DNA of 13,147 nucleotides, from NCBI GenBank assembly GCA_937922775.1, contig CALAKE010000669.1, positions 1 through 13,147 of the forward strand, read 5' to 3'. The notes under the pieces were generated by a model. It saw only the letters and a program-made list of their open reading frames with translations, ran no database searches and was not told where the DNA came from. This DNA comes from an uncultured bacterium (lineage in GTDB: Bacteria > Acidobacteriota > UBA890). Made by a program: the position numbers and the translations under genes. This document shows positions 5,670 through 13,049 of the stretch, piece by piece. Position 1 is the first letter of the stretch. Each line of letters opens with the position of its first letter.

Positions 5670-7628
5670 TCAGACCTTCCGCACGATGACCATGCTGGCG
5701 TCGTCGTGCCACTGCTTGCTCGAGCAGAACCGTTCCACAGCCGCGAACACTTCTTCGACAATGACGGCAGCCGGTTGTTGGACATTATCGATGACCACCT
5801 GCGCGAGCCGCGTGATCCCGAACTCCTCTTCTTTGGAGTTGATAGCCTCCACGAGACCATCCGAATAGAACGCTAGCACGTCGCCGGTTCGCAGCGTGCG
5901 CTGTCGAGGCTCTCCTGGTGGGAGGGGTAACAATCCCAGCGGCGGCCCCGTCGACTCGAGCTTCTCGATCTTCCCTTCGGCCGCCATGAAATGGAGCGGA
6001 TAGTGATGCCCGGCGTTGACGTACCAGATTTGCCCGTCGGAAACGTCGATCTGGGCGAAGACCATGGTCATGTACTGGTTCGGGGCAGACATCTCGAGTA
6101 GCACTTCACCCAACTGCGGCAGCAGCCTCGTCGATCTGCCACCGGCCTTCACCTGCGTGTGAATGGCGCTCTTTGCCATCGCCATGATCAGGCCGGCTGT
6201 CATACCGTGACCGGCAACGTCGCCGAACACGATTCCGAACCGATCGTCAGGCAGGATCAGGTAATCGAAGTAGTCGCCGCCCACCTCGGTCGCCGGTATC
6301 GACCGGTCGGCAATGTCGAGGCTGTGGATCGATGGTGGCTTGCCAGGCAAAAGAGCGAGTTGCATCTGGCGAGCGATCTCGAGCTCTCGTTTACGACGCT
6401 CGGACTCGACCATCTCGCGCATGAGACGGGCATGCTCCATGGCCAGGCCCACTTGGCTGGCGAATCCTGAAATGCTGTGGACCTCGGCTTGCGGGAATGC
6501 GTGCTCCTGATGGCGACCAGCGATCAGAAGAGCTCTGGATTCACCCTCTGGCGACAGCACGGGCACACTCACGGAGGAGCCACGAGCCGGCTCCCAGATG
6601 CGGCGGAGCGCACCGGGCTGGGCCTTGCTGTGGTCAGCAACGAGGAGAGGTCGCCGGTCACTGAACTGTTCGGCGACGGTTGCCCACGGCGATCTCGCGC
6701 TATGGCGATACAGGTGCTCGCCGTCGGCATCGATTCTGAGCAGGGAGAACACCGAACCATCGCCCTCTGTTGCGGGCTCGACCACAGCCACGACGTCCGG
6801 GCTGCTGATTCGATGCAACGACCGCAAGATCGCGTTGTGGAACTCCTGCGGGTTCAATGCCGTGCGCGCCGTGAGCCCGAAATCGTAAACGGCATCGAGC
6901 TCCTGTACCTTGCGCTCGTAAAGCGTGGCTCCCGACATCGCCTGCGCGGCGCGGACCAGCAACAGCACCACGTAGAGAAGGCAGAAGAAAGCCCCCGCTC
7001 GGGTATATTCGATCAGCATCGCCCATTGCGACTCTGACGTCATCGAGAAGATACTGGCCGCAGCGATGAGTGGAATCGTCGAGAGCACACCTCCCACGAG
7101 CACCGACACCCGCTGTCGACGGTCCAGGGTGATCAGCCAGCCCATGGGCGCCAGCAGCCCGAGGGTGATCCCCGCGAAGCCGAGCACGACCTCCGCGCCC
7201 CTGCCCAGCAGAGTGCAACCAATGATCATTGCGTAGGCAACCGCCAGAAGGACCGCACGGTAGCGGAAGCGAATCACCGCCAAATCGACGGCCACCAGGA
7301 CGGCGACGCTGAGCGCCACCGCTCCCGTCGCGAGCAGCAGCGCCTCCAGCGGCTCGGAAAGCCCTTCTGGAACCGGCAGCAGGGAGGCCGTCTGGTTGTA
7401 CAGCACCGAGAGCCACAACACCTGCACTGCCAGTGCGGCGGAGCGCAGCTTGCGATATTCCTCACCGGGGACGCGAACCTCACGCAGCCAGTACCAGATG
7501 AAGGTGACAGACAGTAACCCGGCGCTCGAAAGGCGAACGAGAAGAGCCGACCACTCCTCCGCGGCAAGAGTGGTTGCGGCAGCCGTCACGCAGGCGACGA
7601 GCAGTAGAATGTCCCAGGTCGAGCGCAA
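5670..7628 (-). CDS. Membrane-anchored GAF/PP2C (SpoIIE/RsbU-type) serine/threonine phosphatase
   Basis: 652 residues in three parts. Residues ~5-230 hold about eight hydrophobic membrane segments. Residues ~240-395 look like a GAF domain (LTARTALNPQEFHNAILRSL, ending FASQVGLAMEHARL). After a charged helical linker (REMVESERRKRELEIARQMQ) comes the SpoIIE/RsbU-type PP2C domain (~430-652) with VGGDYFD, FGDVAGHGM, YMTMVFAQ, NAGHHYPL, FYSDGLVEA and HDDASMVIV. The metal-binding aspartates of these motifs are all present, so it should be active. Such phosphatases usually dephosphorylate an anti-sigma-factor antagonist in a partner switch; no antagonist or anti-sigma gene lies in this window. I prefer the TTG at 7628, which has AAGGAGGAG five bases upstream. 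The in-frame ATG at 7652 overlaps the probable -10 box. It is followed by the GWxTD gene after 25 bp and is divergent from the ABC operon. Confidence 0.9.
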   Translation of the reverse strand: MRSTWDILLLVACVTAAATTLAAEEWSALLVRLSSAGLLSVTFIWYWLREVRVPGEEYRKLRSAALAVQVLWLSVLYNQTASLLPVPEGLSEPLEALLLATGAVALSVAVLVAVDLAVIRFRYRAVLLAVAYAMIIGCTLLGRGAEVVLGFAGITLGLLAPMGWLITLDRRQRVSVLVGGVLSTIPLIAAASIFSMTSESQWAMLIEYTRAGAFFCLLYVVLLLVRAAQAMSGATLYERKVQELDAVYDFGLTARTALNPQEFHNAILRSLHRISSPDVVAVVEPATEGDGSVFSLLRIDADGEHLYRHSARSPWATVAEQFSDRRPLLVADHSKAQPGALRRIWEPARGSSVSVPVLSPEGESRALLIAGRHQEHAFPQAEVHSISGFASQVGLAMEHARLMREMVESERRKRELEIARQMQLALLPGKPPSIHSLDIADRSIPATEVGGDYFDYLILPDDRFGIVFGDVAGHGMTAGLIMAMAKSAIHTQVKAGGRSTRLLPQLGEVLLEMSAPNQYMTMVFAQIDVSDGQIWYVNAGHHYPLHFMAAEGKIEKLESTGPPLGLLPLPPGEPRQRTLRTGDVLAFYSDGLVEAINSKEEEFGITRLAQVVIDNVQQPAAVIVEEVFAAVERFCSSKQWHDDASMVIVRKV

Positions 7629-7633
7629 ACTGT

Positions 7634-7642
7634 CTCCTCCTT
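7634..7642 (-). promoter_or_regulatory. Strong ribosome-binding site deciding a TTG start
   Basis: On the reverse strand AAGGAGGAG is followed by five bases (ACAGT) and then TTG at 7628. This near-perfect Shine-Dalgarno favours the TTG over the in-frame ATG at 7652, which has no such site. Confidence 0.65.
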
Positions 7643-7650
7643 TTCGCCGC

Positions 7651-7656
7651 ATTCTA
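7651..7656 (-). promoter_or_regulatory. Candidate -10 box for the PP2C-GWxTD unit
   Basis: TAGAAT on the reverse strand, preceded by TG as in an extended -10 (CTGTAGAATGC). A start about seven bases on, near 7644, would give a short leader of about 16 bases that just includes the Shine-Dalgarno. No convincing -35 is seen, which fits an extended -10 promoter. Confidence 0.45.
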
Positions 7657-7674
7657 CAGCGAGCAGGCCCTCCG

Positions 7675-7703
7675 TTGTCGGCGCGGATCGCCTTTGCTAG
7701 AAT
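7675..7703 (+). promoter_or_regulatory. Candidate promoter of the ABC-GldG-DUF4340 operon
   Basis: TTGTCG at 7675-7680 (four of six bases of the -35 consensus), a 17-base spacer, then TAGAAT at 7698-7703. Transcription would begin near 7710. It is back-to-back with the leftward PP2C promoter. Confidence 0.45.
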
Positions 7704-7709
7704 TTTCAG

Positions 7710-7811
7710 CGGTTGGCGGAGAGCTCGCGGGACATTCCCGACGAGAGTCCGAGCCAGCCGACCAGGGTGCTGATCTGTGCCCCGTCCTTTGACCTGCTGG
7801 AGCCCTTGAAG
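7710..7811 (+). other. Probable ~100-base untranslated leader of the ABC operon
   Basis: From the predicted transcription start to the ATG at 7812. It contains a small hairpin, CGGGA-CAT-TCCCG, at 7728-7740. A TTG at 7713 is in frame and would add 33 residues (MAESSRDIPDESPSQPTRVL...) upstream of the family's usual N-terminus. The GGAG at 7799-7802 nine bases before the ATG argues that this stretch is untranslated. No known riboswitch is recognised. Confidence 0.35.
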
Positions 7812-8633
7812 ATGGTTGAGGTGGACCGTCTAACAAAATTCTACGGCAGCTTCGCTGCCATTCGTGACGTCTCGTTCACTGCGGAAACTGGCCAGATTCT
7901 CGGTTTCCTCGGCCCCAATGGCGCGGGGAAAACGACGACAATGCGGATCCTCACCGGCTATATGCCAGCGCACAGCGGAACGGCGCGAGTCGCTGGCTAC
8001 GACGTGTTCGAGGAGTCTCGCGAGGCGCGCCAACGGACCGGCTACCTGCCGGAAAATCCTCCCCTGTACCTCGAGATGACGCCTACGAGCTATCTCGATT
8101 TCGTGGCCCGGATCAACGGCGTACCGAGAGGTCGGAGGCGTGAGGCCATAGCCGGTGCGTTGGAGGCGACCAAAACGCAGGACGTCTCTCGGCAGCCGAT
8201 CAGCACCCTCTCCCGCGGCTACAAGCAGCGCGTCGCCATTGCGCAGGCTTTGGTTCACGACCCGGAGGTGCTGATCCTCGACGAGCCGACCATCGGCCTG
8301 GACCCGAAGCAGATCATCGAGATCCGCAATCTCATCAAGGGGCTGGCGCAAAACCGAACGGTCATTCTGTCGACGCATATCCTGCCGGAGGTCATGCAGA
8401 TCTGCGACAAGGTGGTGATCATCGCCAACGGTCGCATCGTCGCCGAGGATCAGCTCGACTCACTGACAGCAACTGAGGATCTCGAGCAAGTGTTCCTGAG
8501 AGTGACGGCGGGTGAAGCTGTCGCCGAGCCGGAAAGTGAACCGGAGCCGGAGCTTGTGCCGGAGCTGGAGAGTGAGCCGGAGGAGGAGCTAGTGCCGGAA
8601 CCGGAGCATGAGCCGGAGGAGGAGCAGCCATGA
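7812..8633 (+). CDS. ABC transporter ATP-binding protein, GldA-like, with acidic repeat tail
   Basis: 273 residues from the ATG at 7812, which has a GGAG nine bases upstream. It is a complete ATPase domain: Walker A GPNGAGKTT (34-42), a Q-loop region reading TGYLPENPPLY (77-87) as in GldA/CcmA-type ATPases, signature LSRGYKQR (133-140, replacing LSGGQ), Walker B VLILDEP (153-159) and the switch His in STHI near 189. It should power the adjacent ABC-2 permease at the inner membrane. After the core, the last ~37 residues are almost only Glu, Pro, Leu, Val and Ser, with a 12-residue tandem repeat; this tail is absent from typical GldA proteins. The stop overlaps the permease start by 4 bp (ATGA), so translation is coupled. 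This is the first gene of a four-gene operon. Confidence 0.92.
   Translation: MVEVDRLTKFYGSFAAIRDVSFTAETGQILGFLGPNGAGKTTTMRILTGYMPAHSGTARVAGYDVFEESREARQRTGYLPENPPLYLEMTPTSYLDFVARINGVPRGRRREAIAGALEATKTQDVSRQPISTLSRGYKQRVAIAQALVHDPEVLILDEPTIGLDPKQIIEIRNLIKGLAQNRTVILSTHILPEVMQICDKVVIIANGRIVAEDQLDSLTATEDLEQVFLRVTAGEAVAEPESEPEPELVPELESEPEEELVPEPEHEPEEEQP
8550..8621 (+). repeat. 36-bp tandem repeat encoding Glu/Pro tail, two copies
   Basis: Units 8550-8585 and 8586-8621 encode ELVPELESEPEE and ELVPEPEHEPEE. A 17-base stretch, TGAGCCGGAGGAGGAGC, recurs identically at 8573-8589 and 8609-8625. A shorter, imperfect Glu/Pro stretch precedes the units (from about 8527). The GGAGGAGGAG at the end also lies 6-15 bases upstream of the permease ATG at 8630 and can serve as its Shine-Dalgarno. 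Confidence 0.75.
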
Positions 8634-9403
8634 CCAACATCTGGGCTGTGGCTTACAAGGAACTGCGTTCCTATTTCGTCTCGCCCATCGCCTACGTCGT
8701 GCTGGCGGGATTTCTGCTCCTCTGCGGGTGGTTCTTCTGGATCTATCTGGCGCAGTTTTCCCAGATGGTGCAGATCTACTCTCAGGTTCAACGCCCCGAC
8801 CTGCTGGAGCAGTTCAACCTCAACGACATGGTCATGGCGCCGCTGCTACAGAACATGGTGGTGATTTTCCTGATCCTGCTGCCTCTCGTGACCATGCGTC
8901 TCTTCGCCGAAGAGCGCAGCCGGGGAACCGACGAGCTTCTGTTGACCTCTCCGGTCAGCACACTGGAGATCACCCTCGGCAAGTTCCTCGGAGCCGGCCT
9001 GTTCTTTCTCATCATGATGGGCTGCACGGTGGTCTATCCGGCGATCCTCACGTACTTCGGAGACCCTGAGATGGGACCCATACTCACCGGGTATCTCGGC
9101 GTCATTCTGATCGGACTCTCATTCCTGGCTCTAGGGCTGTTCACTTCTACCCTGACGGACAACCAGATTGTCGCAGCCGTTCTGTCATTCGTCGTGCTGC
9201 TGTTGTTTTTCGCCATCGGGTGGCCAGCCAACACGGTAGGCGAGACGACTGGCGCGGTGCTCCAGTACCTGTCGTTGACGGAGCACTATCAGGATCTGGT
9301 TCGCGGTCTGATCAATGGACCCGACCTGATCTACTACGTTAGCTTGATCGCCTTCGCGCTGTTCTTGACACAGCGCTCACTCGAGTCACTACGCTGGAGA
9401 TAG
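8630..9403 (+). CDS. ABC-2 type permease, GldF-like
   Basis: 257 residues with six predicted membrane helices, at about 22-43, 72-92, 120-143, 150-175, 182-205 and 230-250. The N-terminus IWAVAYKELRSYFVSPIAYV and the LFAEERSRGTDELLLTSPVS loop (105-124) are typical of the GldF/NosY-like ABC-2 permeases, where this cytoplasmic coupling segment meets the ATPase. It should form the membrane channel with the preceding ATPase, probably as a homodimer. Transported substrate is unknown. Its ATG overlaps the ATPase stop codon as ATGA, and the GGAGGAG just upstream lies within the ATPase tail codons. The GldG-like gene follows after 13 bp. Confidence 0.9.
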   Translation: MTNIWAVAYKELRSYFVSPIAYVVLAGFLLLCGWFFWIYLAQFSQMVQIYSQVQRPDLLEQFNLNDMVMAPLLQNMVVIFLILLPLVTMRLFAEERSRGTDELLLTSPVSTLEITLGKFLGAGLFFLIMMGCTVVYPAILTYFGDPEMGPILTGYLGVILIGLSFLALGLFTSTLTDNQIVAAVLSFVVLLLFFAIGWPANTVGETTGAVLQYLSLTEHYQDLVRGLINGPDLIYYVSLIAFALFLTQRSLESLRWR

Positions 9404-9416
9404 GGGCAACGAGACG

Positions 9417-10946
9417 ATGAACGCATACCGCTCATTCGGGCTCTTCGGCCTCGTCCTTCTGCTGTTCGGTCTGCTGGCGGGGGTGATCACCTCGAGTTGG
9501 ACGTCTCGCTATGTGCTCGTGCACCTGATCTTCGGCGGGGCGTTGCTTGCCCTCTACCTGTTCACCCACATCGAGTCCTTGAAGGAGTCGGTGTCGGGTC
9601 GCAAGACCAAGTACGGCACCAATACGATCGTCTATACCGTTCTCACACTCGCCGTCTTGGGCTTCGTCAACTACATCGGATACCAGCACGCCTGGAGATA
9701 CGACGCCACCGAGCAGGGTGTCTTTTCGGTAGCACCTCAGACACGGCAGATCCTAGAAGCCCTCGATCGTGACATCGAGGTGTTCGCCTTTTTCCGCGAG
9801 GCCGAGGGGACATATGCCCGCGACCTGCTGGAGAGCTTCACGAACATCTCGGAGCGCTTCACCTTCACGATGATCGATCCTGACCGGCGCCCAGAGCTGG
9901 CCCAGGAGATGGAGGTCACCCAATACGGCACGCTGGTGCTGACATCGGGCGAGGAGAGCACGAAGATCACGGAAGTCACCGAGGAGGGGCTGACCAACGC
10001 CCTTATCCGCTTCACGTCCGCAGACAGGAAGCGAGTCTACTTTGCCATCGGCCACGGCGAGCCGGATCTCGAGCAACGTGAGACTCCGAACGATTTCGGC
10101 CAACTCGAGGCCGCCCTCGACAACGAAGGTCTCGAGGTGGAGTCCCTTCTGCTTGCCAGTGTTCCCGACGTGCCGGACGACGCCGACGTGCTGATCATCA
10201 CGGCGACTGAACGTCCGTTCCTCGAACCGGAGATTGCGGCTCTCGAGCGCTACCTCGATCGCGGCGGCCGAGCGCTCTTCATGATCGACCCGAGAGCGGG
10301 CGCTGAGCTGCTACCCCTGCTCGAGGCCCGGGGAGTTGAGGTCGGCGCCAACGTCGTTGTCGACCAAGTGATGCAACTTTTTGCAGGGCCGTCGCTCGGT
10401 GTGCAGCCTATCGTCAGCGACTACGGATTCCACCCGATCACCGAGGAGTTCGGTGAACGCACGATCTTCTTGCTGGCACGCACCGTGGACGCCGCGGAGG
10501 AGGTTCCAGAAGGAATCACCGTCACGCCGCTCGCCCGAACGAGCACCAACTCCTGGGCCGAGTCGGATATCGAACGCTTGTTCGGCGCCAATGAAGCGGT
10601 AATGGACGACGACGATCTGGCAGGGCCGGTGTCGATCGGGGTGGCCGTTACGCGGACCCCTGAGGCTCCGACCGATCCCGAGGGCCGAATCGTGGTCTTC
10701 GGCGACTCCGAGTGGGTCAACAACAGCAATCTCAGCCTCTACTACAACCAGGACCTGTTTCTGAATTCCGTAAGCTGGCTCGCTGGCGAGGCCGATCTCA
10801 TCTCGATCCGGCCGCGGGGGACGAGGGCATCCCGCATAGTTCTGACCGAGTCGGAGAGTTGGTCCGTTTTCTATCTTTCGGTCCTACTTCTGCCCGAAAT
10901 CGTTCTTCTGGCTGGGCTGTTTATCTGGTGGCGACGGCGACGCTAG
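9417..10946 (+). CDS. GldG-like ABC-associated membrane protein
   Basis: 509 residues. Three hydrophobic segments lie near the N-terminus (about 5-25, 32-50 and 70-88) and one at the C-terminus (about 483-504, followed by WWRRRR). The long section between is therefore probably extracytoplasmic. That section matches the GldG / ABC-type auxiliary domain: EVFAFFREAEG (121-131), YFAIGHGEPDLE (208-219), DRGGRALFMIDP (281-292), VVFGDSEWVNN (426-436) and LFLNSVSWLAGE (447-458). In Bacteroidetes GldA, GldF and GldG are needed for gliding; elsewhere the module's role is unsettled. The start ATG follows GGGGCAACGAGACG; the same 9-mer GGGCAACGA precedes the next gene at the same distance. It follows the permease by 13 bp and precedes the DUF4340 gene by 19 bp. 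Confidence 0.9.
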   Translation: MNAYRSFGLFGLVLLLFGLLAGVITSSWTSRYVLVHLIFGGALLALYLFTHIESLKESVSGRKTKYGTNTIVYTVLTLAVLGFVNYIGYQHAWRYDATEQGVFSVAPQTRQILEALDRDIEVFAFFREAEGTYARDLLESFTNISERFTFTMIDPDRRPELAQEMEVTQYGTLVLTSGEESTKITEVTEEGLTNALIRFTSADRKRVYFAIGHGEPDLEQRETPNDFGQLEAALDNEGLEVESLLLASVPDVPDDADVLIITATERPFLEPEIAALERYLDRGGRALFMIDPRAGAELLPLLEARGVEVGANVVVDQVMQLFAGPSLGVQPIVSDYGFHPITEEFGERTIFLLARTVDAAEEVPEGITVTPLARTSTNSWAESDIERLFGANEAVMDDDDLAGPVSIGVAVTRTPEAPTDPEGRIVVFGDSEWVNNSNLSLYYNQDLFLNSVSWLAGEADLISIRPRGTRASRIVLTESESWSVFYLSVLLLPEIVLLAGLFIWWRRRR

Positions 10947-10965
10947 CAAGCAGGGCAACGACATC

Positions 10966-12921
10966 GTGAAGCTTCGCAACACCGTTCTTATGGCGATCGT
11001 GCTCGTGATGCTGGCGGGCTTCGTGTACTTCTACGAAATCCGTGGCCGTGATGCACGAGAAGAAGCTGAGAGGGTCGAGGGTCTGCTGCTCGACTTCGAC
11101 GTGGATCTCGTCGAGGGCGTCACGCTCGAGACGGGAGAGGGGCCGATTGAGGTCTCTCGCGACGAGGATGGATGGCGCATCGTGCAACCACATGCCCTCA
11201 CGGCCGACGCGGCGGCTATCGACAGCCTTCTGAGCCAGTTGGCGTCCGCTCAGAAGGAGCGTCTGGTAGCTGAAGACGCCGAGGATCTGGCCCCCTTCGG
11301 GCTCGATGCTCCCCCGATTCTGGCTACTCTGCTCCTCGAGAGTGGTGAAACTCTGAGACTCCAGGTCGGGGGGGGTACCCCGGTCGGGTACAACGTCTAC
11401 GTGATGCTCGACGACGAGCGCGATATCTACATGACCCCGGCGGCCCTCAAAGACAATCTGGACAAGTCACTGTTCGACCTGCGTGATAAGCGGGTTCTCA
11501 CCTTCGAAGACAGCGAGGTCGAGGGCGTCGACATCGTTGCCGACAGCTATGAGGTTACCCTGCGGCGGGCGCCAGAGAGCGCCGACGCCAGCCCTGGAGA
11601 ATGGCGGATTACGGCGCCCAGCGAAACACGCGCGGATACCGACGCAGTTTCGACCGCTCTGCGACGCTTGCGATCAGATCGAGCAGCCGCGTTCGTGGCG
11701 GAGCAGCCCAGCACTGAGGAGCTCGAGGCCTTCGGCCTGGCGGCCCCAGCGGCCAGCTTTACGGTGTGGACGAAGGGCGATGCGTCTCAAACCATCGACC
11801 TTGGGGTCGAGTCGGGAGAACCGGCTGGCGTCTTCGCGCGCCGGCGTGGAGATGATCCCGTCTTCGTGATTCCCGAGTCGCTGTATGACGCCATCATTCC
11901 CGCCGATATCAACGCCCTCCGCGATCGCTCATTGGTCAAGGTTGAACGCGACCGTATTACCGCCATTGAGTTGGATCAGGGAGATCAGGGCTATCGTCTC
12001 GAACGACGTGGCGATGATTGGCGCATCGCTGCTCCCCGAGATCTCGAGGCCGACGCGTCGGGAGTCTCGACTCTCCTGACGAGCTTTCTCAACTTGACCG
12101 CGGAGAGCTTCGCAGAAGGACCCGCGGACGACCCCGCCTATGGCCTCGAGACGCCCGAGCTCACCGTGGCTCTGCACCTGAATCCGCAATCCGACGCGGA
12201 GGAGGTCACGGAGCCTCGATCCGCGAGCCCTGAAGCCTTGCGACGCGAAGTGCTGCGTCTGCGCGTCGGGGCCGCTACCGAGATCGATGACAACACGACC
12301 AACGCCACCACTGACCCGAGTGATGAGACCGGCGAGGCGGAGGAGGCCAAGAGGATCGCCGTGCGCTACGTCGCCTTTGCAGGCGACTCTACGGTCTATC
12401 TCGTGAGCGAGACTGCCCTCGAACCCTTCCGAGTCGAGCTGTTCGACCTGCGCGCCAAGACACTTGTCAACTTCGAGCAGGAAGCTTTGACCCGTCTCGA
12501 GCTGGTCTCCGAAGGTGCCCTTTACGACCTCGAGAAGAGGGATGAGGTTTGGATGCGAACCGGTCAGCAAGAGGGCCAGATCGAGCCCACTCGCATTTCC
12601 GACCTGCTGTGGAACCTCAACTATCTGCGCATGGAGGGCCTGGCCATCGAGTGGGATACGGGCGCTCCCGTGCCGGACCTGACCGCTTTCGGACTCGATA
12701 CCCCAGCCTTCCGAATCACCGCCTACGTCAACGATCAGGTCGCCGCTGATGTACGAATTGGCAGGCCGGTTCCCGTGGAGGCGCTCGAGGGCGGCGAGGA
12801 GACAGCCTCAGCCGCACAGGTGTACGCCCTCGTCGGAGACGGCCCCGCTGTCTATCAGGTAGCGCGCCGGCTGAGCGACGCAGTCGAGAGCCTCGCGAGC
12901 GCTCTAGCTACTGGTAGCTAG
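10966..12921 (+). CDS. DUF4340 domain-containing protein with four internal repeats
   Basis: 651 residues from a GTG. One membrane helix lies at about 7-23 (VLMAIVLVMLAGFVYFYEI), so it is probably anchored in the inner membrane facing the periplasm. The rest consists of four divergent copies of one unit. Each begins with a Trp strand: DGWRIVQP (69), EWRITAPSETRAD (212), DWRIAAPRDLEAD (351) and EVWMRT (527). Each then has an xGL-x-x-P segment: FGLDAP (111), FGLAAP (256), YGLETP (392) and FGLDTP (575). A Ser/Thr/Glu-rich insertion (about 408-462) interrupts the third unit. DUF4340 proteins commonly follow GldG-like genes, and their function is unknown. The start has GGG ten bases upstream. No gene follows on this strand; the next gene is convergent. 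Confidence 0.87.
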   Translation: MKLRNTVLMAIVLVMLAGFVYFYEIRGRDAREEAERVEGLLLDFDVDLVEGVTLETGEGPIEVSRDEDGWRIVQPHALTADAAAIDSLLSQLASAQKERLVAEDAEDLAPFGLDAPPILATLLLESGETLRLQVGGGTPVGYNVYVMLDDERDIYMTPAALKDNLDKSLFDLRDKRVLTFEDSEVEGVDIVADSYEVTLRRAPESADASPGEWRITAPSETRADTDAVSTALRRLRSDRAAAFVAEQPSTEELEAFGLAAPAASFTVWTKGDASQTIDLGVESGEPAGVFARRRGDDPVFVIPESLYDAIIPADINALRDRSLVKVERDRITAIELDQGDQGYRLERRGDDWRIAAPRDLEADASGVSTLLTSFLNLTAESFAEGPADDPAYGLETPELTVALHLNPQSDAEEVTEPRSASPEALRREVLRLRVGAATEIDDNTTNATTDPSDETGEAEEAKRIAVRYVAFAGDSTVYLVSETALEPFRVELFDLRAKTLVNFEQEALTRLELVSEGALYDLEKRDEVWMRTGQQEGQIEPTRISDLLWNLNYLRMEGLAIEWDTGAPVPDLTAFGLDTPAFRITAYVNDQVAADVRIGRPVPVEALEGGEETASAAQVYALVGDGPAVYQVARRLSDAVESLASALATGS

Positions 12922-12930
12922 ATTCGAGGA

Positions 12931-13049
12931 GGCGTGCACAGGGCACACGAGGGCAAGGCGCGCGCAGATTCGAGCGCGGAGGCGTACCTTCATGTACGTC
13001 GAGCACGCGAATCCAGCGCAACGCCGTCATCGCGGCCCCTGCGCTCGCC
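12931..13049. repeat. 119-bp imperfect palindromic intergenic element
   Basis: The sequence from 12931 aligns with the reverse complement of the sequence ending at 13049 along about 59 bases, roughly two thirds identical with a few gaps. Shared blocks include GGCG/GC/CAGGG, CGA, GGCG, GCGC, ATTCG and CGTAC. The centre is GTAC-CTTCAT-GTAC (12984-12997). It fills almost all the space between the DUF4340 stop (12921) and the M20 peptidase stop (13050-13052). It could act as a two-way transcription end or be a copy of a dispersed palindromic repeat. It lacks a T-run, so a classical terminator is not shown. Confidence 0.6.

Noticed and set aside
7713..7811. TTG at 7713 as start of the ABC ATPase
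   Set aside because: The 33 added residues do not resemble the family N-terminus, and the ATG at 7812 has a well-spaced GGAG.
7830..8378. Leftward open frame (182 codons) antisense to the ABC ATPase
   Set aside because: The opposite strand carries intact Walker A, signature and Walker B motifs; the antisense product has no recognisable features.
11929..12570. Long leftward open frame (213 codons) inside the DUF4340 gene
   Set aside because: It is antisense to a well-supported gene, has no recognisable motif, and long antisense frames are expected at this GC content.
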